Positions 8,173 to 16,905 of a stretch of DNA of 64,000 nt are shown in pieces. The position numbers were made by a program, and so were the translations under genes. Numbering within the stretch: position 1 is the stretch's first letter; each line of letters begins with the position of its first letter. The notes under the pieces are model-generated. The model did no database searches. It was not told the origin of the DNA and saw only the letters and a program-made list of their open reading frames with translations. The stretch is from JBJMHZ01 sp045807125 (GTDB taxonomy: Bacteria; Actinomycetota; Actinomycetes; JAWWOL01): the NCBI GenBank assembly GCA_045807125.1, contig JBJMHZ010000028.1, forward strand, positions 62,001-126,000, given 5' to 3'.

Positions 8173-8208
8173 GCCTACCTCGCCTACCTCGCCTACCTCG
8201 CCTGCCCC
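8173..8208. repeat. Nine-base tandem repeat (GCCTACCTC) at the shared 3' end of peptide 1 and regulator 1
   Basis: Three perfect copies of GCCTACCTC (8173-8181, 8182-8190, 8191-8199) plus a degenerate fourth (GCCTGCCCC). The TAG stop of the regulator at 8193-8195 lies within the array, so copy-number change could move the stop codon or alter the space between the two convergent genes. Confidence 0.85.
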
Positions 8209-9581
8209 AGCGGCGCCGCGAGGGCAGCCGTCGCAACGTAGCGCGCGGGCTGCGGCTGCCCGGTGATGCCGGCGGCGTCGGCGGCCCGGCGGTAGGCGAG
8301 GTTGGCTCGCTCGAGCAGGCCCATGCCGGACAGCGCGTCGGCGAGCTCTCGCCACACCCGGGCAGCCTCGCGGGTGGCGCCGAAGCGCTCGAGCTCGCGC
8401 GCGGCGAGCGCGTAGCCCTCGATCGCCTCCTCCGCCCGCCCGGCCGCGAGATGGGCAGCGGCGAGCACGGCCCTGGCGCGCACCGCCTCCAGCCGCGCGC
8501 CGGGGCCGAGCCGGTCGAGGGCGGCGCTCGCCAGCGTGGCCGCCTCGATCGGGCGCCCGGCGAGGACCTCGCTCCTCGCCAGCTCGGTCTCGGCGTAGGC
8601 GACGTCCACCTGACTGCCCACCTGCGGGAGGTCGTCGAGGGCCCGTCGCAGGAACCGCCCGGCCTGGTCATGGTCGGGGTGGTCGCCGCGCAGCAGCAGC
8701 GAGCCGGAGACCAGCCGCAGCAAGGCGGTCGCCCGGGAGTTGTCCGTCTCGCTGTAGAGCGCCAGCGAGCGCTCGGCGAACGCCCTTGCCGTACGGACGT
8801 CGCCCCGCGCGTCGGCGACGAGGGCAGCGTTCCAGTACGCGGCGGCCCTGGCCCGCGGCGAGCCGTGGCTCTCGGCGTCGGCGATGACCTTGCGCATGAT
8901 GACGTAGGCAGGGGTCAGGTCGTCGCGGTCGTAGTAGGACGCGACCAGCGTCGACATCAGCTCGATGACGTCGTCGTCGCCGATGCCGGCGCCGCTCTCG
9001 TGCGAGATGCTGCGCAGTGCCTCCTCGGCCGTGGCGATGGAGACGGCCAGGTCGCCGGCCTCGCGATAGGCGCGGGCGAGCGCGGCCATGACGCGGATGC
9101 GGGGCAGCGTGCCGGGCAGCTGGCTGGCGGTGGCCAGCTCCCGCATCGTCTCGATCGCGCTCTCGAGCCGGCCGAGGACCTCATCGGCCCGGCTGCGCCC
9201 CCAGAGCGCCTCGCAGCGAAGCTCCGTCCAGCCGATCTCCCCCGCCCGCCGCTCGACGTCCGCGAACTGCTCGCGGGCGGTGGCGGCGTCGGACGAGCGC
9301 AGGGCCAGCTCGGCGAAGCGCAGGTCGAGCTCGAGGTCGCGCGTCGGTCCCTCGTCGCGGCCGGTGTGCAGGTACTGCACCGAGCACTCGAGGGACCGGG
9401 CGAAGAGCTCGATGAGCCGCGGCCGGGGATGGCGCTTGCCCGATTCGATCAGCGAGACGTAGCTCGCCGTCACCGAGAGCGCCTTCGCCAGTTCTCGCTG
9501 ACTCATGCCGCGACGCTCGCGCAGCTCGCGGATCCGGGTTCCGATCACCGTCGCCACACGCCTCACGACCCTCCTGCGCAC
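8193..9581 (-). CDS. XRE-family HTH regulator with TPR sensor domain (regulator 1)
   Basis: 462 residues. An N-terminal XRE helix-turn-helix (about 12-68: IGTRIRELRERRGMSQRELAKALSVT... then SLIESGKRHPRPRLIELFA) is followed by about 380 residues of helical tetratricopeptide-like repeats, recognisable as repeated A-x-x-x-G...A...A stretches such as ARAYREAGDLAVSIATAEEAL and AHLAAGRAEEAIEGYALAA. This architecture matches peptide-sensing RRNPP regulators (Rgg, PlcR, PrgX) and some actinobacterial regulators. The paralogue at 25217-26554 shares many blocks, for example RARAAAYWNAA and AARVWRELADAL. It is convergent with the 44-residue peptide gene. It likely binds the repeats at 7947-7985; ligand identity is inferred from context only. 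Confidence 0.8.
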   Translation of the reverse strand: MRRRVVRRVATVIGTRIRELRERRGMSQRELAKALSVTASYVSLIESGKRHPRPRLIELFARSLECSVQYLHTGRDEGPTRDLELDLRFAELALRSSDAATAREQFADVERRAGEIGWTELRCEALWGRSRADEVLGRLESAIETMRELATASQLPGTLPRIRVMAALARAYREAGDLAVSIATAEEALRSISHESGAGIGDDDVIELMSTLVASYYDRDDLTPAYVIMRKVIADAESHGSPRARAAAYWNAALVADARGDVRTARAFAERSLALYSETDNSRATALLRLVSGSLLLRGDHPDHDQAGRFLRRALDDLPQVGSQVDVAYAETELARSEVLAGRPIEAATLASAALDRLGPGARLEAVRARAVLAAAHLAAGRAEEAIEGYALAARELERFGATREAARVWRELADALSGMGLLERANLAYRRAADAAGITGQPQPARYVATAALAAPLGQAR

Positions 9582-9759
9582 AGCGCCGGGCTTCCCGCGC
9601 TGAGGTCAACCCCGATCAGTCACTGGTGGCTCCAGAATGAGCGGAAACATACCGCGTCAGATCGCGTCACGGTACCTGGTCACAATATTGGGTCACGAGC
9701 GTTGCGGGCACCGGCCGATCCCCCCACCGTGCGCGCTCCCGCCCGGCCGGGCGACTCGA

Positions 9760-11241
9760 TCAGGTGACCACGTCCGCGACCGGGCTCGCCACGTCGCGGC
9801 CGCCCGGGCCGGCTCCCCCGGCGTCCTCGCCCGCGAAGCCGGCCGCCACGCGCGCTGCGGTGCCGGCCGCCCAGCGGGTCGTGGTCGCCAGCCCGATCAC
9901 CAGCACGGCCAGGCCGCACCCGGCGGTGAACCACCACCCGGCGTGGCTGGCCGCGGCGAGCTGCGCCCTGAGCGCGCCGTGCACGCCGGCGTTGGCCAGC
10001 GCGCCGACGATGGCGACGCCGAGCGCCTGCCCGATCTGCCGGCTCGTCGACGCGATCGCCGCCGCCACGCCGGCCTGGGCGCGGGGCATCCCGGACATCG
10101 CCGTGTTGGTGATCGGGGCATTGACCAGTCCGAAGCCGATGCCGAGCACGACGTAGGCCAGCACCAGCCGCGAGGTCGGGGTGGTCGTCGACAGGCCGGT
10201 GAGCAGCAGGCTGGCGGCGGTCATGGCAACGCCCGCGACGAGCAGCGGCGGCCGCGGGCCACGGCTGCCCACGATACGGCCCGACACCGGTCCGAAGATC
10301 GCCGTCATGGCGGCCATCGGCAGCGTGAGCAGGCCCGCGTGCAGCGCCGAGAGCCCGCGCGCCTCCTGCAGGTACAGCGTGTTGAGGAACAGGAAGCCGC
10401 CGAGGGCCGCGAACGCCGACATTGCGATCACCGTCGCGCCCGAGAACGGCGCGCTCGCGAAGAACCGCAGTTCGATCAGCGGCTCCCTGCGCCTCGGCTC
10501 GTAGCCGAGGAGGACGCCGAGCGCGACGCCGGCCAGGACGAACGGACCGATGATCCGCGGCGACGTCCAGCCCGCTTCCGGCCCCTCGATGATGGCGTAC
10601 GTGACCGAGGCGAGCATCGCCAGCACGAGGACCTGGCCGACCGGATCGAGGCGGCGCGGGCGCGGCGCGCGCGACTCGGGCACGTACCTGGCCGTCAGCG
10701 CCACCGCGGCGAGGCCCACCGGGATGTTGATCCAGAAGATCGAGCGCCAGCCGACCGAGCCGACGAGCGTGCCGCCGATCACGGGGCCGAGCGCCAGGCT
10801 GATGCCGATCACCCCGCCCCACGCGCCGATCGCCCGCGCGCGCTCGCGCGGGTCGGTGAAGACGTTGGTGATGATCGACATCGCCACCGGGTTGAGCATC
10901 GAGCCACCGACCGCCTGCAGCATCCGGAAGGCGACCAGCCACCCGAGGGTCGGGGCGAGGCTGCACAGCAGCGACGCGACGGTGAACAGCACGAGCCCGG
11001 TCTGGAACGTCCGGCGCCGCCCGAGCCGGTCGCCCATCGAGCCGCCCAGCATGAGCAGGCTCGCGATGACGAGCGTGTAGGCGTCGACCACCCATTGCAG
11101 GCCGGCCACCGACGCGTGCAGGTCGTGCCCGATGGACGGGAGCGCGACGTTGACGATCGTGCTGTCCAGCCCGACGATCAGCAGGCTCATGCAGCAGATG
11201 GCGAGCACGGCGACGCGCTGCCGGCGGGTCAGCTCAGCCAT
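9760..11241 (-). CDS. MFS drug/metabolite exporter, DHA2 (14-TM) family
   Basis: 493-residue integral membrane proton antiporter. Starts MAELTRRQRVAVLAICCMSLL; motif LDSTIVNVALPSIGHDL in TM1 and GDRLGRRRTFQTGL between TM2 and TM3 are hallmarks of the EmrB/QacA branch. GPVIGGTLVGSVGWRSIFWINIPVG is the antiporter motif C region. Length and about 14 hydrophobic segments fit DHA2. It is divergent from the ECF sigma gene at 11342, sharing a 100-bp promoter region, and ends 178 bp upstream of the XRE-TPR regulator. Substrate unknown; it could be a target of either neighbouring regulator. Confidence 0.88.
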   Translation of the reverse strand: MAELTRRQRVAVLAICCMSLLIVGLDSTIVNVALPSIGHDLHASVAGLQWVVDAYTLVIASLLMLGGSMGDRLGRRRTFQTGLVLFTVASLLCSLAPTLGWLVAFRMLQAVGGSMLNPVAMSIITNVFTDPRERARAIGAWGGVIGISLALGPVIGGTLVGSVGWRSIFWINIPVGLAAVALTARYVPESRAPRPRRLDPVGQVLVLAMLASVTYAIIEGPEAGWTSPRIIGPFVLAGVALGVLLGYEPRRREPLIELRFFASAPFSGATVIAMSAFAALGGFLFLNTLYLQEARGLSALHAGLLTLPMAAMTAIFGPVSGRIVGSRGPRPPLLVAGVAMTAASLLLTGLSTTTPTSRLVLAYVVLGIGFGLVNAPITNTAMSGMPRAQAGVAAAIASTSRQIGQALGVAIVGALANAGVHGALRAQLAAASHAGWWFTAGCGLAVLVIGLATTTRWAAGTAARVAAGFAGEDAGGAGPGGRDVASPVADVVT

Positions 11242-11292
11242 GCTTGCGAGCCTACGGCCACCGCCTGGCGGGGTGCCTCCTCGCAGCTCGCC

Positions 11293-11320
11293 GGAACCTT
11301 CGGGCCACGAGGCGGGTCTT
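11293..11320 (+). promoter_or_regulatory. Candidate ECF-type promoter upstream of the sigma factor gene
   Basis: GGAAC at 11293-11297 followed 18 bases later by GTCTT at 11316-11320. GGAAC with a GTC-containing -10 element is the usual ECF sigma promoter pattern, and it lies 21 bp before the sigma factor ATG, so autoregulation is likely. Short motifs in GC-rich DNA occur by chance, hence modest confidence. Confidence 0.4.
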
Positions 11321-11341
11321 CACTCGTACGAGGGAGGTCCG

Positions 11342-11881
11342 ATGGCCGCAAGCGGGCCCGAGCAAGGGTTCGACGAGTTCGTCGCGAGCCGGTACGCCCG
11401 GCTGTGCCGAACGGCCTTCCTGCTCTGCGGCGACTGGGGGCACGCCGAGGACGCGGTGCAGGTCACGCTGGTGAAGGTGCACGCCGCGGTGCGGCACGGG
11501 CGGGTCGACCACCTCGACGCCTACGTCAGGCGAGCGCTCGTCAACACCTGCTCCACCTGGTGGCGCAGCCGGTGGCGCGGAGAGGTGCCGACCGGGCGCC
11601 TGCCCGAGGAGGCAGCGGGCGGAGGGTACGAGCAGGTCGAGCTTCGCGCTGCGCTCGTCGCCGCGCTCGCCGGGCTGCCCGTGCAGCAGCGGACCGTCCT
11701 CGTCCTGCGCTACTTCGAGGAGCTGACCGAGGCGGAGACCGCCGAGGCGCTGCAGTGCTCGCTCGGCACGGTGAAGAGCCGTACAGCCCGCGCCCTCGCC
11801 CGGCTGCGCGAGCACGGCTTCCCCACCGACGCCGACGACCAGGGCGAACGGCTGACCGACCCCGCAGGAGGCACGCGGTGA
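11342..11881 (+). CDS. ECF sigma factor of the SigE/SCO family
   Basis: 179 residues. Region 2: FVASRYARLCRTAFLLCGDWGHAEDAVQVTLVKV (core binding and -10 recognition). Region 4: LPVQQRTVLVLRYFEELTEAETAEALQCSLGTVKSRTARALARLRE (HTH, -35 recognition). This is the actinobacterial SigE-family pattern, which lacks a zinc anti-sigma partner and is instead followed by a single-pass membrane protein gene, as here. ATG at 11342 follows GGGAGG. The stop overlaps the next gene's GTG, so the two are translationally coupled. Confidence 0.88.
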   Translation: MAASGPEQGFDEFVASRYARLCRTAFLLCGDWGHAEDAVQVTLVKVHAAVRHGRVDHLDAYVRRALVNTCSTWWRSRWRGEVPTGRLPEEAAGGGYEQVELRAALVAALAGLPVQQRTVLVLRYFEELTEAETAEALQCSLGTVKSRTARALARLREHGFPTDADDQGERLTDPAGGTR

Positions 11882-13011
11882 GCAACGACCTGCTGCGCCG
11901 GACGCTGACCGGACTCAGCTCCCGCGACGACTTCCCCGACCCCGTGACGGTGGTGCGCCGACGCATCCGCCGGCGCCAGGCACGGGTGCGCGCGACCGCC
12001 GCCGCCGGCGCCCTCGTCCTGCTGACCGGCGGCACGCTCGCGCTGCAACGCATCGACGTCTCCGGCGACGACCACGTGACCACCGTGCCGACGGGGACGC
12101 CGTCGCCTGCCTCGAGCCCGGCCCCGAGCGGCCCGACCGTGCGCAGCCTGCCCGTCGACTTCCGCAAGGCGATCCGTCGGATCGTCACGTCGCACCCGTG
12201 GGGCCACGGACCGGGCGAGTGGGGGACGAGCGCGGGCGGCGAGGAGGCGCTGGTCGGGCCGAGCGACCTCCTGGCCGATGCCCACGGCCGGCTGTACGTC
12301 GTCGACGGCATCAACCGCCGCGTGCTCGCCTACGACGCCGGGACGGGCGCCCCGCTGCCCCAGTGGTCGACGAGGATCCCCAGCGGCTACTACGGCGCCG
12401 CGGCCGTCGACCCGGTCACCGGCGACCTCTATGTCGCGAACCACGTCACCAGCGACAACGGCGCCGAGATCGAGCGGATCTCGAACGGCCGGCTGGCCGC
12501 GCGCATCCCGGTCAACCTGAGCGGCGTGGGGGCCGGCACGCAGATCTTCGCGCACGACGGGACGGTCGAGGCCGAGGCGGGCGCCGCCGGCGACCGGCCG
12601 GCCCGCACCACGCTGGTCGCCCACAACGCCACCGTGGCCGACCCGGCGACCGACTGGATCGTGCCTTCGCTCGAGACGCCGGCCGTCCAGGTCGGCGACG
12701 GCCGGCTGACGGTCCAGTTCGGCGCGGCATCGAGCCTCCGGGTCGACTTCGGCGAGCCGGTGGACTCGGTCGCCGAGGAGCACGTGGCCTCGCCCGGGGT
12801 CGTCTGGATGCTCGTGGGCACGAGGTCGGCGCACCGCTGGATCGTGCGGGTGACCTCCGACGGCGCGACGGCGATGGCGGTGGAGCGCGGCGCGCCGTTC
12901 GACAACGACGCCGGCCTGGCGGCGACCGCGGCAGGCGCGTACTTCCTGGCCGGCGACGATGCGCAGGGCTGGATCGCCGCGTACCGCTTCGGCGCGCCCC
13001 TGAAGCGGTGA
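11878..13011 (+). CDS. Single-pass membrane protein with extracytoplasmic beta-propeller-like domain, partner of the ECF sigma factor
   Basis: 377 residues, GTG start overlapping the sigma stop (GTGA) and preceded by GCAGGAGG. Cytoplasmic N-terminus (about 1-40, basic VVRRRIRRRQARVR), one membrane helix (about 41-58, AAAGALVLLTGGTLAL), a Pro/Ser/Thr linker (about 70-90), then an outside domain with NHL/propeller-like strands such as GPSDLLADAHGRLYVVDGINRRVLAYDAGTG and AAVDPVTGDLYVANHV. Gene order and topology suggest it regulates the sigma factor in response to an envelope signal, although no canonical anti-sigma zinc motif is present. Function is inferred from context. Confidence 0.65.
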   Translation: MSNDLLRRTLTGLSSRDDFPDPVTVVRRRIRRRQARVRATAAAGALVLLTGGTLALQRIDVSGDDHVTTVPTGTPSPASSPAPSGPTVRSLPVDFRKAIRRIVTSHPWGHGPGEWGTSAGGEEALVGPSDLLADAHGRLYVVDGINRRVLAYDAGTGAPLPQWSTRIPSGYYGAAAVDPVTGDLYVANHVTSDNGAEIERISNGRLAARIPVNLSGVGAGTQIFAHDGTVEAEAGAAGDRPARTTLVAHNATVADPATDWIVPSLETPAVQVGDGRLTVQFGAASSLRVDFGEPVDSVAEEHVASPGVVWMLVGTRSAHRWIVRVTSDGATAMAVERGAPFDNDAGLAATAAGAYFLAGDDAQGWIAAYRFGAPLKR

Positions 13012-13017
13012 GCGGCG

Positions 13018-13848
13018 CTATGCCACCGCGGTCGCGACGTTGGCCGCACCGAGCGCGCGGATGACGCCGGCGCCGTCGGTGAGCGGCGCCGCGGCGGCGG
13101 CGACCGCGCCGACCAGCCGGTCGTAGCCCGCCTCGCCGAGCGCTGCCACGCCGGACGCGATCGGCGAGGGGGCGAGCGCGTGCGCCAGCTGGCCCGCGCC
13201 CTCCTCGAAGACCACCGGCAGCTCACGGCGGCGCACCTCGACCTCGCGCCAGCCGGCGGCGCGCAGCACCCCGGCCAGCGCCTCGGCGTCGGGGAACCCG
13301 TACGGCCCGTTGCGGTAGGCCTCGGCCGCGTCGCCCCCCAGCACCTCGCGCACGCCGGAGGCGAGCGCCGCGAACGCCGGCGAGTCCTCCAGCGCGCTCC
13401 ACACGACCACCGCCAGGCGACCGCCTGGGCGGGCCGCGCGGCGCAGCTCCGATGCGGCGGCGACCCGGTCGGGGACGAACTGGAGCGCCTGCTGGCAGGT
13501 CACCACGTCGAACTCGGCGGTGGGGACGGCGAGCGCGCCGGCCGGGCACTGCACGTACTCGATGGCGGCGGCGCCCTCGGCAGCCGGCTTGCTGCGGGCG
13601 ATCGCGAGCATCGCCGCGCTGAGATCGGCGCCCACCACCCGGCCGGACGGGCCGACCCGCTGCGCCGCGAGCCGGGCCACCGTGCCGGGGCCGGTGCCGA
13701 CGTCGAGCACCCGCTCGCCGATCGCAACGGCGGCCACGTCGAGCAGCAGGACGGCCCACGGATCGAACATCCGCGGACGCATCACCTCGTCGTAGATCCG
13801 CATCGCGTCGCCGGACGCGAACTCGGCGCCCCACCGCAACCCAGCCAT
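13018..13848 (-). CDS. Class I SAM-dependent methyltransferase
   Basis: 276 residues. Motif I VLDVGTGPGTVARLAAQRVGP, acidic end of beta2 VVGADLSAAMLAIARSK, and motif IV region FDVVTCQQALQFVPDRVAAASELRRAARPGGRLAVVVWS define a UbiE/ArsM-like methyltransferase. The C-terminal 90 residues (YGFPDAEALAGVLRAAGWREVEVRRRELPVVFEEG) are a substrate-binding cap. ATG at 13848; no strong ribosome-binding site. It converges on the sigma operon six bases away and follows deoA by 49 bp on the same strand. Methyl acceptor unknown. Confidence 0.8.
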   Translation of the reverse strand: MAGLRWGAEFASGDAMRIYDEVMRPRMFDPWAVLLLDVAAVAIGERVLDVGTGPGTVARLAAQRVGPSGRVVGADLSAAMLAIARSKPAAEGAAAIEYVQCPAGALAVPTAEFDVVTCQQALQFVPDRVAAASELRRAARPGGRLAVVVWSALEDSPAFAALASGVREVLGGDAAEAYRNGPYGFPDAEALAGVLRAAGWREVEVRRRELPVVFEEGAGQLAHALAPSPIASGVAALGEAGYDRLVGAVAAAAAPLTDGAGVIRALGAANVATAVA

Positions 13849-13897
13849 GCGCGCATTGTGCCCGCCGCGCCGTGGACGGCGGTGCCGGCGCGCTGCA

Positions 13898-15214
13898 CTA
13901 CGGCACCCGGTCGATGACCAGCGGCAGCAGGTCGCCGGCCGGTGCGACGCCCACGTCGATCGCACCCTCGAGCGCCTCGCGCGCCCTGGCGAACCGCTCC
14001 GGCTCGTCGGCCCGCAGCTCGAGCACCGGCTCGCCGGCCCGTACCTCGTCGCCGGGCTTCGCGAGGCAGACCACGCCGGCGGTCGCCGAGACCGGGTCCT
14101 CCTTGCGCGCGCGCCCGGCACCGAGCCGCCAGGCGGCGACACCGACGGCCAGGGCGTCAAGGCGGCGCAGCACGCCATCGGCCGGCGCGGTCACCACCTC
14201 CCGGTGCGCCGCCTCGGGCAGCGGCGCGTCGGGGTCGCCGCCCTGCGCGCGCACCAGTGCCCGCCAGGCGCCCGCCGCCGAGCCGTCGTCGAGCTTCGCG
14301 GCCGGGTCGGCGTCGACGCCGGCGAGCGCGAGCATCTCCCTGGCGAGCGCGATCGTGACCTCCCGGACGTCGGCCGGGCCGCCGCCCTCCAGCACCTCGA
14401 CCGCCTCGGCCACCTCGACGGCGTGCCCGCACGCCCGCCCCAGCGGGCGGTCCATGGCGGTGAGCAGGGCCGCGGTGCGAACGCCGTGCGCCTCGCCGAG
14501 CCCCACCATGGCCTCGGCCAGCGCGCGCGCCTCCGCGACGGTCGGCAGGAAGGCCCCTGAGCCGACCTTCACGTCGAGCACCAGCGACTCGGTGCCCTCG
14601 GCGATCTTCTTCGACATGATCGAGCTCGCGATGAGCGGCACGGACGCGACCGTGCCGGTGACGTCGCGCAGCGCGTACATCTTGCGGTCGACCGGCACCA
14701 GCCCGGGCCCGGCAGCCGCGATGACGCAGCCGACCTCGGCGAGGATCGACCGCATCTGCTCGGGCGACAGCGCCGAGCGGAAGCCGGGGATCGCCTCCAT
14801 CTTGTCGAGCGTGCCACCGGTGTGCCCGAGACCGCGGCCGGACAGTTGCGGCATCGCGACGCCGCACGCCGCCATCAGCGGGGCCAGCACGAGCGACACC
14901 TTGTCGCCGACGCCGCCCGTCGAGTGCTTGTCGACCGTGGGGCGGCCGACGCCGGATAGGTCGAGGCGCTCGCCACTGGCGATCATCGCAGCCGCCCACG
15001 TGGCCAGCTCGTCGCTCGTCATGCCCTGGAAGACGACCGCCATCAGCAGCGCCGAGACCTGCTCGTCGGCCACCTGCCCGGCGTCGTACGCCTTGATGAC
15101 CCACCGGATCTGCTCGTCGGTGAGCCGCTCGCCCCGCCGCTTGGCCCCGATCAGGTCGACGATGTCCATCGCGTCCATCACCGCGTCCATCGCCGCGTCC
15201 ATTCCAGCGGTCAC
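13898..15214 (-). CDS. deoA: Thymidine phosphorylase
   Basis: 438 residues; phosphorolysis of thymidine/deoxyuridine to base and 2-deoxyribose-1-phosphate in nucleoside salvage. Signature blocks: TVDKHSTGGVGDKVSLVLAPL and MPQLSGRGLGHTGGTLDKMEAI, phosphate and nucleoside contacts DVKVGSGAFLPT, and the C-terminal pyrimidine phosphorylase domain. The N-terminus carries a repetitive MDAAMDAVMDAMD stretch (15169-15204) that usual family members lack; the ATG at 15169 (MDIVDLIG) would match the family start better, while the GTG at 15214 has GGGAGGG upstream. Last of the six-gene nucleoside operon, three bases after cdd. Confidence 0.93.
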   Translation of the reverse strand: MTAGMDAAMDAVMDAMDIVDLIGAKRRGERLTDEQIRWVIKAYDAGQVADEQVSALLMAVVFQGMTSDELATWAAAMIASGERLDLSGVGRPTVDKHSTGGVGDKVSLVLAPLMAACGVAMPQLSGRGLGHTGGTLDKMEAIPGFRSALSPEQMRSILAEVGCVIAAAGPGLVPVDRKMYALRDVTGTVASVPLIASSIMSKKIAEGTESLVLDVKVGSGAFLPTVAEARALAEAMVGLGEAHGVRTAALLTAMDRPLGRACGHAVEVAEAVEVLEGGGPADVREVTIALAREMLALAGVDADPAAKLDDGSAAGAWRALVRAQGGDPDAPLPEAAHREVVTAPADGVLRRLDALAVGVAAWRLGAGRARKEDPVSATAGVVCLAKPGDEVRAGEPVLELRADEPERFARAREALEGAIDVGVAPAGDLLPLVIDRVP

Positions 15215-15217
15215 GGC

Positions 15218-15643
15218 CTACCCGCCCTCCCGGCGCGCGGCGATGTCGTCCGGGCCGAACGCCAGTGGCAGCAGGTCGGCCATCCGGTGCGGCTCGGCGC
15301 CCTCGCCAGCGTCGAGCAGGAGACCGCCGCCGCCGTGCTCGTGCAGCAGCTGCCGGCAGCGGCCGCACGGCGCGAGGAACTGCCCGTCGCCGGCCACCAC
15401 GCTGACCGCGACCAGCCGGCCGCCGCCGGTCGAGCATAGGGCGCTCACCAGAGCGCACTCGGCGCACAGGCCGAGGCCGTACGACGCGTTCTCCACGTTG
15501 CAGCCGCTGATGACCCGGCCGTCGTCGACCAGCCCCGCCGCGCCGACATGCAGCCGGGAGTACGGCGCGTAGGCGCCCGCCGCCGCAGCGGTCGCCCGGT
15601 CGCGCAGTGCCGGCCAGTCGACGTCACCGCCGGCCGTCGTCAC
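15218..15643 (-). CDS. cdd: Cytidine deaminase
   Basis: 141 residues; zinc-dependent deamination of (deoxy)cytidine to (deoxy)uridine. Seen: YAPYSRLHVGAAGLVDDGRVISGCNVENASYGLGLCAECALV with zinc ligand Cys and general-base Glu (CAE), and LAPCGRCRQLLHE with the PCxxC zinc pair. GTG start overlaps the permease stop (GTGA) behind GGGGAGG. It works with deoA on nucleosides brought in by the upstream ABC transporter genes. Confidence 0.93.
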   Translation of the reverse strand: MTTAGGDVDWPALRDRATAAAAGAYAPYSRLHVGAAGLVDDGRVISGCNVENASYGLGLCAECALVSALCSTGGGRLVAVSVVAGDGQFLAPCGRCRQLLHEHGGGGLLLDAGEGAEPHRMADLLPLAFGPDDIAARREGG

Positions 15644-16905
15644 CGGGCCTCCCCGCGCCGGTAGGGCAGCCCGTCCCAGGCCGGTGGCCGCAGCCGTTGC
15701 GCTGCCACCGCGAGCACGAGCAGCGTGGTGATGTGCGGCGTGAACGAGATGATCTCGGCCGGCAGCGCGTCGGTGGCGGCGTACCAGACGGCGAAGAAGA
15801 TCGCGGCGGCCATGGCCAGCGCGCCGCCGGCCCACCGTCGGCGCAGCAGGTGACGCACGCCGACCAGGGCCAGCAGCAGCGCGACGAACAGCAGCAGCGC
15901 GTGCACCGCACCGCCGCTGCGCAGCTGGAGCGCGCTCGCGTAGCCGAACAGCCCCGACCCGGCGGCGAGGCCGCCAGGGCGCCAGTTGCCGAAGATGACG
16001 GCGGCAAGGCCGATGAAGCCACGCCCCGACGTCTGCCCCTCGCGGTAGATGGACGACGCGTCGAGCGACAGGAACGCGCCGCCGAGGCCGGCGAGGGCTC
16101 CCGACGCGATGACCCCGATGTACTTCATCGAGTAGACCTTGACGCCCAGCGACTCGGCGGCGATCGGGTTCTCGCCGACCGACCGCATGCGAAGGCCCAG
16201 CCGGGTGCGCCAGAAGAAGACGAACGAGCCGACGAAGAGCCCGATGGTGACGAGCGTCAGCCACGACACCCCGCTGGTGAACCCCCCGAGCAGCCCGGCG
16301 AGGTCCGAGACGAGGAACCAGTTCTGCTCGGCGACGTGGCGGAAGAACGTCGAGACGCCGGGGATCGTGAACTGGCCGATGCTCGTCGTGACGAACGGCG
16401 ACTGCGTCGAGCCGCCGCCCTCGCTGCCGGCCCAGATCGCGCCGGAGAGGTAGCGCACGACGCCGGGCGCCAGGATGTTGATGGCGACGCCGGAGACGAT
16501 GTGGTCGACGCCGAAGGTGACCGTCGCGACGGCGTGCAGCAGGCCGCCGAGCGCGCCGAAGCCGACGCCGACCAGGACGCCGGCCCACGCGTTGTGGAAC
16601 TGAAGGGCGCCCCACGCCCCGCCCCAGGTACCGAAGATCATCATGCCTTCGAGGCCGATGTTGACGACGCCGGTGCGCTCCGACCACAGGCCGCCGAGGC
16701 CGGCCAGCGCGATGGGCACGGCGTATTCGACCATCGCCTGGAACGTCCCGACCGAGGTGACCTGACCGGCCCCGCTGACGCTGCGCGCGATCGAGGCGAG
16801 CACGAGCATGAGCAGCGCCAGCAACGTCCAGCGGGCCCAGGCCGGGTAGCTCGTCGCGGTCCGCCGGAACTGTGGGACCACCGGCTGCTCGAGCGTCGTC
16901 GTCAT
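15640..16905 (-). CDS. Nucleoside ABC transporter permease 2 (BmpD/NupQ-like)
   Basis: 421-residue inner-membrane permease of the BPD/Rbs-like branch. Seen: about ten hydrophobic segments; family block LAGLGGLWSERTGVVNIGLEGMMIFGTWGGAW and cytoplasmic coupling loop LRMRSVGENPIAAESLGVKVYSMKYIGVIASGALAGLGGAFLSLD, both typical of simple-sugar/nucleoside permeases that pair with BMP lipoproteins. ATG overlaps the first permease stop (ATGA); the end overlaps cdd. The C-terminal extra helices (about 340-421) make it longer than the usual 300-320 residues. Confidence 0.9.
   Translation of the reverse strand: MTTTLEQPVVPQFRRTATSYPAWARWTLLALLMLVLASIARSVSGAGQVTSVGTFQAMVEYAVPIALAGLGGLWSERTGVVNIGLEGMMIFGTWGGAWGALQFHNAWAGVLVGVGFGALGGLLHAVATVTFGVDHIVSGVAINILAPGVVRYLSGAIWAGSEGGGSTQSPFVTTSIGQFTIPGVSTFFRHVAEQNWFLVSDLAGLLGGFTSGVSWLTLVTIGLFVGSFVFFWRTRLGLRMRSVGENPIAAESLGVKVYSMKYIGVIASGALAGLGGAFLSLDASSIYREGQTSGRGFIGLAAVIFGNWRPGGLAAGSGLFGYASALQLRSGGAVHALLLFVALLLALVGVRHLLRRRWAGGALAMAAAIFFAVWYAATDALPAEIISFTPHITTLLVLAVAAQRLRPPAWDGLPYRRGEAR

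Noticed and set aside
8167..8355. Minus-strand frame with Val-Gly-Glu repeats at the peptide 1/regulator 1 junction
   Set aside because: Alternative frame of the nine-base repeat plus the regulator 1 C-terminus; not an independent gene.
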